Source of the DNA: Parazoarcus communis
Lineage (GTDB): Bacteria > Pseudomonadota > Gammaproteobacteria > Burkholderiales > Rhodocyclaceae
Reading direction: 5' to 3'
Assembly (NCBI RefSeq): GCF_003111665.1
Contig: NZ_CP022188.1
Span: 806,001 to 870,000 of the forward strand
Length of the DNA: 64,000 bases
The translations under genes were made by a program, and so were the position numbers. The notes below the pieces were generated by a model. That model was not told the DNA's origin and did no database searches. It saw only the letters and a list, made by a program, of their open reading frames with translations. This document shows, in pieces, positions 53,376 to 60,079 of the stretch (its first letter is position 1; each line of letters starts with the position of its first letter).

Positions 53376-54059
53376 TCAGCCCCTCCGGTACAGACGGCCG
53401 CGGCCGGTGGTGCTCGGCAGCTCCATATCCACCACCACGCCCGCGGCCTCCATGCGCGGCTGCTCCACGCCCTGGGCGTTGATCTCGATCCCCAGCGTAG
53501 TGAAGTAGCGGTTGCGGTAGCTCTTGGCGCGTGCGGCCCATTCCCGGGCCGGGTGGCTGCGGTCGACGCTGTCTGCTGAGATGGTGGAGTCCGACGAATT
53601 CGCATGCACCGTGGCCACTTGCTCGGCCAGCAGGCTTGCGGCGTAGCACGCAACCGCCTCGAGGTGGTCTGCGGGGATCGTGTCGTCGGTGTCGGTGAGC
53701 AGATGCAGGCCTGAGTACGCAACGCGCGCGGTCGTGCCCGGCGTGACCGCACTGACCAGCCCGATCTGCTCGCCCAGCGGCGTGCGGTAGATGTACCAGC
53801 AGGCGGAATCCAGCGGCACCGGCGGCGTCACTACCGGGCATTCGACAGTGCGCAAATCGCTTGCGCCCTGTGCCCATGCAGTGGGCAGCGGGATCTGCAC
53901 ACCGTCTGCCACCACCACGTCTTCCACCAGCTCGCGCGGTCGGTCTTTGCTGTAGCGGGCGAGCGCCAAGCCAACCGCGCGATCGCGCTGGGCGGGGGTT
54001 ACCCACTGCGCGGCATCGCGCACCAGGTCATCAACGATTTCGAGAAAATCAGCAAGCAC
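53376..54059 (-). CDS. phage head-tail connector-type protein
   Basis: A 227-residue protein, MLADFLEIVDDLVRDAAQWVTPAQRDRAVGLALARYSKDRPRELVEDVVVADGVQIPLPTAW. The helical N terminus and the later AVACYAASLLAEQVATVHANSSDSTISADSV segment fit gp6-like adaptor/connector proteins. It starts with GTG at 54059, nine bases after GGAG. It precedes the gp10-like gene, the usual order. It is the first gene after a 96-bp non-coding gap that contains a motif shared with the other head-operon gap. Confidence 0.65.
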   Translation of the reverse strand: MLADFLEIVDDLVRDAAQWVTPAQRDRAVGLALARYSKDRPRELVEDVVVADGVQIPLPTAWAQGASDLRTVECPVVTPPVPLDSACWYIYRTPLGEQIGLVSAVTPGTTARVAYSGLHLLTDTDDTIPADHLEAVACYAASLLAEQVATVHANSSDSTISADSVDRSHPAREWAARAKSYRNRYFTTLGIEINAQGVEQPRMEAAGVVVDMELPSTTGRGRLYRRG

Positions 54060-54117
54060 GGCGGCGGCTCCATCGGGTTAGCCGACATGGTGCCGCGCGC
54101 GCGCGAGTGCGCTACTT

Positions 54118-54136
54118 CAAAGGGTTTTTGCGTTTT
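54118..54136 (-). promoter_or_regulatory. phage gap motif, copy 1 (CAAAAACCCTTT)
   Basis: On the minus strand AAAACGCAAAAACCCTTTG is followed about 10 bp later by a CG-alternating stretch (CACTCGCGCGCGCGCG). It lies about 60 bp before the connector gene start. A similar arrangement occurs at 58964-58986. Possible internal phage promoter or processing signal. Confidence 0.35.
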
Positions 54137-54155
54137 CGGGGTCGGGCGTTCAGGC

Positions 54156-54461
54156 TTACCGGTGAGCTGCTTCGAGCGCTGACTCGAGGCGCTTTTGCGC
54201 GGACTTCCACTTGCCGGATTCGATGGCCTTCACCAGCCTGGCCGCCGCCGCTTCGACGCGCTGCAGGCGGGCAAGCTTCGCCTCGAGCGTGCCCACCTGC
54301 TCTGTGAGCCTCTGGTACTCAACTGTATCGCGCACACCGTACATCGCTGCCTCCGTCGGTGGTGGGTTGATCCAGCGCACAGGCTGGTCGAAAAATGGAT
54401 CGATCCGAAGCGCTCGCTCTGCCAGATATGCCGGATGATCGGGGCCGTAGGGCTCGTCCAT
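54156..54461 (-). CDS. small phage coiled-coil protein
   Basis: A 101-residue protein. The N-terminal half is Pro/aromatic rich (MDEPYGPDHPAYLAERALRIDPFFDQPVRWINPPPTEAAMYG). The second half is a continuous helix with heptad-like pattern (VEYQRLTEQVGTLEAKLARLQRVEAAAARLVKAIESGKWKSAQKRLESALEAAHR), probably a coiled coil. It is flanked by two non-coding gaps of 72 and 96 bp, unusual in this otherwise overlapping operon. It may have been inserted together with the SGNH gene. Function unknown. Confidence 0.6.
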   Translation of the reverse strand: MDEPYGPDHPAYLAERALRIDPFFDQPVRWINPPPTEAAMYGVRDTVEYQRLTEQVGTLEAKLARLQRVEAAAARLVKAIESGKWKSAQKRLESALEAAHR

Positions 54462-54533
54462 TTCGTCGCCTGATAGGTGCCGCGTTATCCTGGAGCCTGC
54501 CGGGCCAGAACATGATCCCCGTGCAACAGGGGG

Positions 54534-55868
54534 TTAAACCGCATGGCCGATTGATTTGATAACGCCGGTCAGCACCGTTTGCATATTGATCGAGGCATAC
54601 TCGTAGCCGGCCTGATTCGGGTGATTGTTGTCAGTCGTGTAAGTAGGCGCGTATCGCTCCGGTGTAGCCCCGTCACCAAGGCCGGCAACAGCATGCGCAT
54701 ACCAGCGCAGCGCAGATGGGGACGCCATTGCAGCCGCGCCAGCATTAAGCGCTTTCCGCAGGTCGTCTGCGCTAGCATTCCACGAATATGACGTATTCGG
54801 AGCCTGTGCGGACAGGATTACTGCTGCGCCAGCAGCACGAGACGCGCTAATCGCAGCGTGCATGTTGAATCGCTCAATGCGCAGCACGGTTGCAGCCGGC
54901 GTGCCGTCGTTCGGAGATCCGACTGTGTATACAACGACATCAGGCTTGAGCGTTGCGACGTTCTCGATCAGCCGAGCGGAGTACGTCGACGTGTTTAGAC
55001 CGCCCCATCCTAGTGCAATGTAGCTGACGCTGTATCCCGCGAGGTTCATGTTCCGAACAGCAATCATTGCATCAGTCTCTCCGGCGCGTGTAGTGCCGGC
55101 TCCAGCGCGAATCGAGTCGCCATTAACGAGCACGACCGTCGATCCTTCGTCGCACTCAGCCTCCATCCCAATAATCGCGCCAGCACCCCGGATGGTGGTA
55201 TCAGAAAACGAGGACGGCACCGTAAATTTATCGCCATCCTGCCAGCGGTGTGCGTAGTACGTGCCCCCGTCAAGCGGGTCAGACTCAGCCCACCCCATGT
55301 CATAAAAACCGATAGTGACATTCGCCGGCCCGCTGGTCGTATCGACCCACGCTTCGGCAAGCACCGGCCACGTACCTGGCGCTGTCACAGACTCCACTGC
55401 ATCAATCTGCATCCAAGCAGACGCGGCCATTGACGGACGACCTACCGCGATGCGCGCCGGAATAGATACTGCGCCGCCGCTGATCCATGACGATGATGAC
55501 GACGACCACAAGTTTGCTGTGAGCGCGCCGTTTGTCGACGGAGATATTGCGCAAGATGTAATTGCAGCCGTCGCTGAGTCAGCATTTGCGAACCACAGCC
55601 GAACGCGCCGCGGGCGGCTCTTGAAAGCCGTCGCTGCGCGGTATGTACGATGCGCCGCCTGCGCGACCGTGTGCGTTGCGAATTCGCCACACGGGATATT
55701 TATCCGTCGCAGTGTTTTTACAGGACTCCCCGGCAGGCCAATCGGTGTAGCACCAGCAGATACACTCACCCCGGTGAGTTCGTTAGTTTTTACATACAGC
55801 GGCGTGCCGTTAATCACGGTGCCGACAGCAGCGGTGGCACGCTCGGCGGCAGTTCGGCGGACGGTCAT
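54534..55868 (-). CDS. SGNH/GDSL-type hydrolase within phage head module
   Basis: A 444-residue protein. Residues 1-200 are beta-rich with Ser/Thr runs. The C-terminal half is an SGNH hydrolase: block I VLVNGDSIRAGAGT with the nucleophile Ser (about 243), GWGGLN with the conserved Gly, YTVGSPNDGT in the Asn/Asp position, and block V DNNHPNQAGYEYA with the catalytic His. These esterases deacetylate polysaccharides or lipids. No signal peptide, so it is probably a virion component. Its place next to the capsid gene rather than among tail fibres is unusual. ATGA overlap with the upstream gene. Confidence 0.82.
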   Translation of the reverse strand: MTVRRTAAERATAAVGTVINGTPLYVKTNELTGVSVSAGATPIGLPGSPVKTLRRINIPCGEFATHTVAQAAHRTYRAATAFKSRPRRVRLWFANADSATAAITSCAISPSTNGALTANLWSSSSSSWISGGAVSIPARIAVGRPSMAASAWMQIDAVESVTAPGTWPVLAEAWVDTTSGPANVTIGFYDMGWAESDPLDGGTYYAHRWQDGDKFTVPSSFSDTTIRGAGAIIGMEAECDEGSTVVLVNGDSIRAGAGTTRAGETDAMIAVRNMNLAGYSVSYIALGWGGLNTSTYSARLIENVATLKPDVVVYTVGSPNDGTPAATVLRIERFNMHAAISASRAAGAAVILSAQAPNTSYSWNASADDLRKALNAGAAAMASPSALRWYAHAVAGLGDGATPERYAPTYTTDNNHPNQAGYEYASINMQTVLTGVIKSIGHAV

Positions 55869-56227
55869 TGCATCAACTCCCAGCTCGCAGCGATCTCAGC
55901 CCCGACACCTGCAAACTGGATCTCGATGCGGTCCCACAGCGTGATATTGAGCGCGAGCTGCGTATTGCCGGCGGCTGCCAGGTTCGCTGCGGCGCGCGGG
56001 GATGGGCTCACGACAAGATAGCCATCGGCGGCCGTGATGCTCGATGGCGTGATGTCGCGCATCGGCGCATCCGGCGTCGCACGCCCGAGCACCTTCCAGC
56101 TGCTCACGGCAGAGGCCCCTTTGTTTTCGAGATCGACGCGCAGCACGCTGGCACCGTAGCCCGGGTTTGACGCCTGAATCACGGTGTCCAGGGTGGCGGT
56201 CAGTGTGCGGTAGGCTTTCTGTGCCAT
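55865..56227 (-). CDS. small phage head-region protein (possible capsid decoration)
   Basis: A 120-residue beta-rich protein, MAQKAYRTLTATLDTVIQASNPGYGASVLRVDLENKGASAVSSWKVLGRATPDAPMRDITPSSI..., ending LWDRIEIQFAGVGAEIAASWELMQ. It follows the capsid gene after a hairpin. The size, all-beta pattern and location suggest a decoration or head-stabilising protein; this is inference. GGAGCAAGAC precedes the ATG. Its stop overlaps the SGNH hydrolase start as ATGA. Confidence 0.65.
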   Translation of the reverse strand: MAQKAYRTLTATLDTVIQASNPGYGASVLRVDLENKGASAVSSWKVLGRATPDAPMRDITPSSITAADGYLVVSPSPRAAANLAAAGNTQLALNITLWDRIEIQFAGVGAEIAASWELMQ

Positions 56228-56278
56228 GTCTTGCTCCAGTGGCAGTTATTCGATGGGCGGATTTGTCATCAGAAGTCC

Positions 56279-56323
56279 CCTGCAGGCCAGCCACCGACCG
56301 CCCAAGCGGCGCCGGCCTGCAGG
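56279..56323 (-). other. hairpin after major capsid gene
   Basis: CCTGCAGGCC (56279-56288) and GGCCTGCAGG (56314-56323) form a perfect 10-bp stem with a 25-nt loop, 30 bp after the capsid stop. No T-run follows on the minus strand. It probably protects the capsid mRNA 3' end or causes partial termination. Confidence 0.6.
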
Positions 56324-56352
56324 ATCATCCCTCTCGCCGGGGGAGTGTCCGG

Positions 56353-57789
56353 TTACGCCACAACGTGCTTGCGCAGGCCGCGGTAGTCCATCACCGCGCC
56401 GCTGTAGATGTGGCGGATCTTGTAGGTGATCTTGTCGTTGCTGAACAAGCTGCCCACGTTCGGGGTGTCCTGCACGAACAGCTCGGGCTCTTCGCGGCCG
56501 TCCAGGAAGCCGATCTCGATGGTCGGGATACGGCGCGGGTCGGCAACAACAGCCCAGTCGTTGGCATCGGTCCAGTACGGCACCGCGATCACTTCGGGGT
56601 TGATGGTCTGCACGAAGGTCTTGTCGTTGTTCTGGTTGCGCACGAACAGGTTGAACGCCGCTTCCTGCAGGTCGAACGGCACCAGTACCGACGCGGGGCC
56701 GAGGTTGAGCTTCTTTCCCGATCCGGCGCGGACCTGGTTGATCATGGCCAGGCGGGCGGCGGCAAAGCTGGTCGCATCCAGCGCGGTGGTGCCGAGGTTG
56801 CCGTGGCTGGCGTGGAACAGCGCCACGGTGTCGTAGATCGTCGGGTTGGTGCGGATGAAGTCGAAGACGAACTCATACAGGGTGTTGGCCGCTGCGAGCG
56901 CCAGCTCAGTCGGGATGCGGCGGATGGCGCCAACATCGTCGTTGCGGATCATCTCGAGCGTCACGTCTTCGGTGCCGCCGCGCTTGGTGACCGCATAGCT
57001 GGCTTTCTCGTCGCCCGGGCTCGTGAGGGCTGCGTAGCCGGCGCCCTGGCTGACGCCCGGCAGGTTGCCGTATCCGCCGATGCGGGTGCGCTCTTGCGTG
57101 CGGAAGTCATTCACAGGCACGGCATTGGCGATGCGGCGCCACGCTTGCAGGTCGGTCATCGAGTCGTACTCGGCAAGCATGCGGCGCGTCATCGAGTCGC
57201 CGAGCACGTTGGCCCAGCCGGCCGAGGTGAGCGATTCCACAAAGCGGTCGCCGATGGACTCGCGCAGGCGGCTGACATCGCAGTCGCGCATGTCACCGGT
57301 CACGCGGCGATCGCCCGTGATCTCGATGTAGCACTCCTTGAAGCTGTGGATGCCGTTCTTGCCGCCGGTGAAGAAGCCGTCGAGCATCTCGCCGATCTTC
57401 GTGCTGCGGTCTTCCACCTGCACGGTTTCGTCGAAGTGGATCACGGGCTTGCCGCTCTCCGTGAAGCGCGCCAGGTAGGCCCGCTCGTCATCGACTGCCT
57501 TGGTCACGTCCGCTGCGGTGAAAGGCGTTTGCGCCTCGGTAAAGCGGGACAGCAGCTTGTCCTTGGCGGGCTGCGGCAGCTTGGCGCTGGCGATGGCTTC
57601 GCGTGCGATCAGGCGGCACTCGATCATGCGCACGGCGGTCACGGTTGCAGCGTCTGCAGCCGGGGCCTGGGGCGCGACGGCAACAGCCTCGCGGAAAGCG
57701 GTTTCGATCTGTTCGTCGGTCGCGCTTGCGCCGTCGAACTGCGGGTTCTTGGCCTGGATGGCCTCGATCATGCGTTGGCGAAGTGCCAT
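56353..57789 (-). CDS. possible separately started scaffold-capsid product inside the fusion
   Basis: In-frame internal start. On the minus strand AGGAGGATGCAGAC precedes the ATG at 57789 (MALRQRMIEAIQAKNPQFDG). AGGAGG is a full Shine-Dalgarno sequence with good spacing. The product would be 478 residues: helical scaffold domain plus capsid domain, without the protease. This would supply capsid subunits in excess over protease, as in lambda C/Nu3-type nested genes. The start is seen; its use is inference. Confidence 0.6.
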   Translation of the reverse strand: MALRQRMIEAIQAKNPQFDGASATDEQIETAFREAVAVAPQAPAADAATVTAVRMIECRLIAREAIASAKLPQPAKDKLLSRFTEAQTPFTAADVTKAVDDERAYLARFTESGKPVIHFDETVQVEDRSTKIGEMLDGFFTGGKNGIHSFKECYIEITGDRRVTGDMRDCDVSRLRESIGDRFVESLTSAGWANVLGDSMTRRMLAEYDSMTDLQAWRRIANAVPVNDFRTQERTRIGGYGNLPGVSQGAGYAALTSPGDEKASYAVTKRGGTEDVTLEMIRNDDVGAIRRIPTELALAAANTLYEFVFDFIRTNPTIYDTVALFHASHGNLGTTALDATSFAAARLAMINQVRAGSGKKLNLGPASVLVPFDLQEAAFNLFVRNQNNDKTFVQTINPEVIAVPYWTDANDWAVVADPRRIPTIEIGFLDGREEPELFVQDTPNVGSLFSNDKITYKIRHIYSGAVMDYRGLRKHVVA

Positions 57790-58638
57790 GTCTGCATCCT
57801 CCTGGAGCGGGTCTTGGGTTTGTGCTTCGACGATGCGCAGCAGGGCACCGCCCGCACCGGGTTCTACGATCAGATCCACGGAATGGACCTTGGTGATTGC
57901 TGTTGCCTGGCGCACCTTGCGCCCGCCACGGCTGACGATCTTGGCCTTGGCGTCCGCGTCGATGGAGAAGCCAAACAGGTCGGAGAGGCCGCGGGCATGG
58001 GCTTCGCGCACACGCACCGCGACGTCGCCGTCTGGCTGGATCAGGTGCAGGTCGGCGTGGATCTCGCCGCTGTCGGGCGTGGCGCCCTCGACGAATCGGG
58101 CGTTGCGCAGCGCGCCGACGAGGTTGCGGAACGACTTGCCCGGCGCGACCCCGGTCTTGCTGTCGGCTGCGGCCACGTGCTCGGTGTCCGATTTCTCGAA
58201 CACCCGTGCGCCCTCAACCAGGCGCACTGCATCGCGCAGTACCTGGTCCGGGTAATAGTTGCGGTTGCCGGATTCACCGGCACGGATCACGCGGATCACC
58301 CACACGCCGCCGGCGGGGTCGCCGCCAACGGCTTCGATGAACACGGTGTCGCCATTGCGGGCGGCCTCAACCATGCGTGTCACGGCGTCGACGTGTTGCA
58401 TGACAACCTCACGCGGCTCGCCGAGGGTCACCGCGTTGTCGTCGCCGATGGTGTAGGGGTAGGCCACGAGACGGCCATCCTTGGCAACCACGATGCGGTC
58501 GGGGTACAGGGCCTCGGCATAGGTATCGACCCCCTTGGTGCGCAGGGCCATCACCACCAGGTCGCGCACCGCCCGCACCTCGGTGGCAGCGGCTTCTATG
58601 AGCCGCGCGCCGACAATGCCTTGCGCGGGGATCTTCAT
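56353..58638 (-). CDS. phage prohead protease-major capsid protein fusion
   Basis: A 761-residue protein. The N-terminal 250 residues resemble a prohead protease: KIPAQGIVGARLIEA, VIRAGESGNRNYYPDQVLRDAV, SGEIHADLHLIQPDGDVAVRVREAHARGLSDLFGFSIDADAKAKI. Residues about 284-430 are a helical scaffold-like section. The last 330 are the capsid domain (RESIGDRFVESLTSAGWANVLGDSMTRRMLAEYDS...LFHASHGNLGTTALDATSFAAARLAMINQV...VLVPFDLQEAAFNLFVRNQNN). The ATG at 58638 gives a TGATG overlap; a GTG at 58641 is the alternative. An internal ATG at 57789 has an ideal ribosome-binding site. Confidence 0.85.
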   Translation of the reverse strand: MKIPAQGIVGARLIEAAATEVRAVRDLVVMALRTKGVDTYAEALYPDRIVVAKDGRLVAYPYTIGDDNAVTLGEPREVVMQHVDAVTRMVEAARNGDTVFIEAVGGDPAGGVWVIRVIRAGESGNRNYYPDQVLRDAVRLVEGARVFEKSDTEHVAAADSKTGVAPGKSFRNLVGALRNARFVEGATPDSGEIHADLHLIQPDGDVAVRVREAHARGLSDLFGFSIDADAKAKIVSRGGRKVRQATAITKVHSVDLIVEPGAGGALLRIVEAQTQDPLQEDADMALRQRMIEAIQAKNPQFDGASATDEQIETAFREAVAVAPQAPAADAATVTAVRMIECRLIAREAIASAKLPQPAKDKLLSRFTEAQTPFTAADVTKAVDDERAYLARFTESGKPVIHFDETVQVEDRSTKIGEMLDGFFTGGKNGIHSFKECYIEITGDRRVTGDMRDCDVSRLRESIGDRFVESLTSAGWANVLGDSMTRRMLAEYDSMTDLQAWRRIANAVPVNDFRTQERTRIGGYGNLPGVSQGAGYAALTSPGDEKASYAVTKRGGTEDVTLEMIRNDDVGAIRRIPTELALAAANTLYEFVFDFIRTNPTIYDTVALFHASHGNLGTTALDATSFAAARLAMINQVRAGSGKKLNLGPASVLVPFDLQEAAFNLFVRNQNNDKTFVQTINPEVIAVPYWTDANDWAVVADPRRIPTIEIGFLDGREEPELFVQDTPNVGSLFSNDKITYKIRHIYSGAVMDYRGLRKHVVA

Positions 58639-58892
58639 CACTCGCCGCCCTGGGCCTTGGCAGGCTTGCCTTTCGGTGCCTTGCCAACGAGCTTCTGGCC
58701 GTCGGTGGTGATGACGGTGATCACATCGCCGCGCACCGTGTTCGACAGCACCTCGGCGGGCATCACCTCAACGGCAAACTCTTCGCCCGTGGGGGTGCCG
58801 TCCTTGCCGCGCTCGATATCGACGCGGTTCACCAGCTTGGCCGCCTGTTCAGCGGGCAGGTCCATGCGGTGCTGCGGGGTTTTCTCGTCCAT
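58638..58892 (-). CDS. small phage head-region protein
   Basis: An 84-residue protein, MDEKTPQHRMDLPAEQAAKLVNRVDIERGKDGTPTGEEFAVEVMPAEVLSNTVRGDVITVITTDGQKLVGKAPKGKPAKAQGGE. Acidic N terminus, basic Lys/Pro-rich C terminus, with a small beta segment between. GGAGCGAACA precedes the ATG. It lies just upstream of the protease-capsid gene with a TGATG overlap. No recognised family; possibly a head assembly accessory. Confidence 0.6.
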   Translation of the reverse strand: MDEKTPQHRMDLPAEQAAKLVNRVDIERGKDGTPTGEEFAVEVMPAEVLSNTVRGDVITVITTDGQKLVGKAPKGKPAKAQGGE

Positions 58893-58963
58893 TGTTCGCT
58901 CCGTATCCGTCGGTTGTTTGGATTGACGGGGCGATGATGGGCGCTCGCGCGAGGCGAGCCGGA

Positions 58964-58986
58964 CTAAAGGGTTTTTGGCTTTTCAG
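58964..58986 (-). promoter_or_regulatory. phage gap motif, copy 2 (CAAAAACCCTTT)
   Basis: On the minus strand AAAAGCCAAAAACCCTTTAG overlaps the MuF-like gene's stop and is followed by a GC-rich palindrome CTCGCGCGAG about 15 bp later. It lies about 80 bp before the next start codon. It shares CAAAAACCCTTT and the following CG-alternating tract with the motif at 54118-54136. Confidence 0.35.
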
Positions 58987-59861
58987 CCCTTTGACTGCGC
59001 GGCTTTGAGGGCCGCGCGGGCGCGCGCCTTTTCGGCGTCTGCGGGGTCTTTGGTGGTGCGCTTGAGACCGTAAGGGTTGTCCTTGGGCACCACTGGCACC
59101 GACACACAGCCGCAGTTGATCGTGTGGCGTGCCGGGCCGGTCGGGTCGCCGGGGTACATGAGCTTGACGGCACCGCCCTCGAGCAGGAAGGGCTTATCGA
59201 CCGGCTGCTCCTGCCCATGTATTGCAACATGCTCGGGCCGCGGCTCCCGCTTTCCAGATTGTACCCAGCGTTTCTTCAGCCCGGGGACGGCCTCTGCGCT
59301 TTGCTCCATGCGCAGCTGGTTTGCGGTGGAGAAGGCCCGGTTCAGCTCGGTGTGCACAATGGTGGTGGCGCGCTTGTAGGTGGCCTCGTTCAGCGTGGTG
59401 GTCACGGCCTTGATGGCGTCGAACGGCGTTTGTGCGCCCATGGTAACGAGCCCCAGCTGCGTGTTGATGCGGTTGGCCGCCTCGGTGCTGATGCCGCTGA
59501 TCTTCTCGGTGAGGAAGGACCGCATGGCGCCCAGCTGCACCACGTCCAGCTGCGGCAGCGCAGCGCTGATGCCGCTGGCCGCGAGCGAGCTATCAACCAT
59601 TGCCGAGCCCCCGCGCCATGCTGCCACCTGTCCGCCATCGACCACGGCGGCGGCTTCGGTACCGAGCGCCTCCATCACGCGCCCGATCTCGGCGCGCAGT
59701 TGCGGCAGCAGCCACTGCTGGTAGTCGCTCGGGGCGCTGGCGAGGATCGCCATCACCTGCTTGTTGGCCTCGGCGAGCAGCGCCTTCAGCTCGTCCGTGG
59801 TGCCGTTGATCAGCCGGGTGCGGCCCTTGAGCGCGGCGAGGATGGCTTCGGTCGGCGTCAT
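58983..59861 (-). CDS. phage head morphogenesis protein, MuF/SPP1 gp7-like
   Basis: A 292-residue minor head protein. The C-terminal MuF domain shows RATTIVHTELNRAFSTANQLRMEQ, then KKRWVQSGKREPRPEHVAIHGQEQPVDKPFLLEGGAVKLMYPGDPTGPARHTINCGCVSVPVVP, with the conserved HxxI(H/N)CxC ending. The N-terminal 150 residues are helical. MuF proteins are packaged with the portal and act in head assembly or DNA ejection. The frame is open up to 60269, but the ATG at 59861 overlaps the previous stop as ATGA. Confidence 0.88.
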   Translation of the reverse strand: MTPTEAILAALKGRTRLINGTTDELKALLAEANKQVMAILASAPSDYQQWLLPQLRAEIGRVMEALGTEAAAVVDGGQVAAWRGGSAMVDSSLAASGISAALPQLDVVQLGAMRSFLTEKISGISTEAANRINTQLGLVTMGAQTPFDAIKAVTTTLNEATYKRATTIVHTELNRAFSTANQLRMEQSAEAVPGLKKRWVQSGKREPRPEHVAIHGQEQPVDKPFLLEGGAVKLMYPGDPTGPARHTINCGCVSVPVVPKDNPYGLKRTTKDPADAEKARARAALKAAQSKG

Positions 59862-60079
59862 GCGGCCACCGGGGCGCGGGTGTTCCAGGCACAGGCGGCA
59901 GCGTACTCGGCCTCGGCCTTCGCGCCATCGTCCTGCCCTGGTCGGTACTCGATGTCCTGCCCCTGGGCGCGGCACTCGGTGCAGGCGCACACCACGCGGC
60001 GACGGCCGAACAGCCAGTCGAGGTTGTTGATTGCTGCTTGCCCGCCACAGAACGGGCAGGGGATCAGATCCGGGATCAT
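59858..60079 (-). CDS. small zinc-ribbon protein (Lar/Com-like)
   Basis: A 73-residue protein with CPFCGG near the N terminus (MIPDLIPCPFCGGQAAI) and a second pair CACTEC (about residues 31-36), ending EAEYAAACAWNTRAPVAA. The CPFCGG...W(N) R pattern is that of Lar/restriction-alleviation and Com-like small phage zinc fingers. It is placed between portal and MuF genes, which is odd for an anti-restriction or regulatory protein. Coupled by ATGA overlaps on both sides. Confidence 0.75.
   Translation of the reverse strand: MIPDLIPCPFCGGQAAINNLDWLFGRRRVVCACTECRAQGQDIEYRPGQDDGAKAEAEYAAACAWNTRAPVAA

Noticed and set aside
53374..54006. Upstream extension of the gp10-like protein
   Set aside because: It lies inside the connector gene; the GTG at 53373 has GGAGG at ideal spacing.
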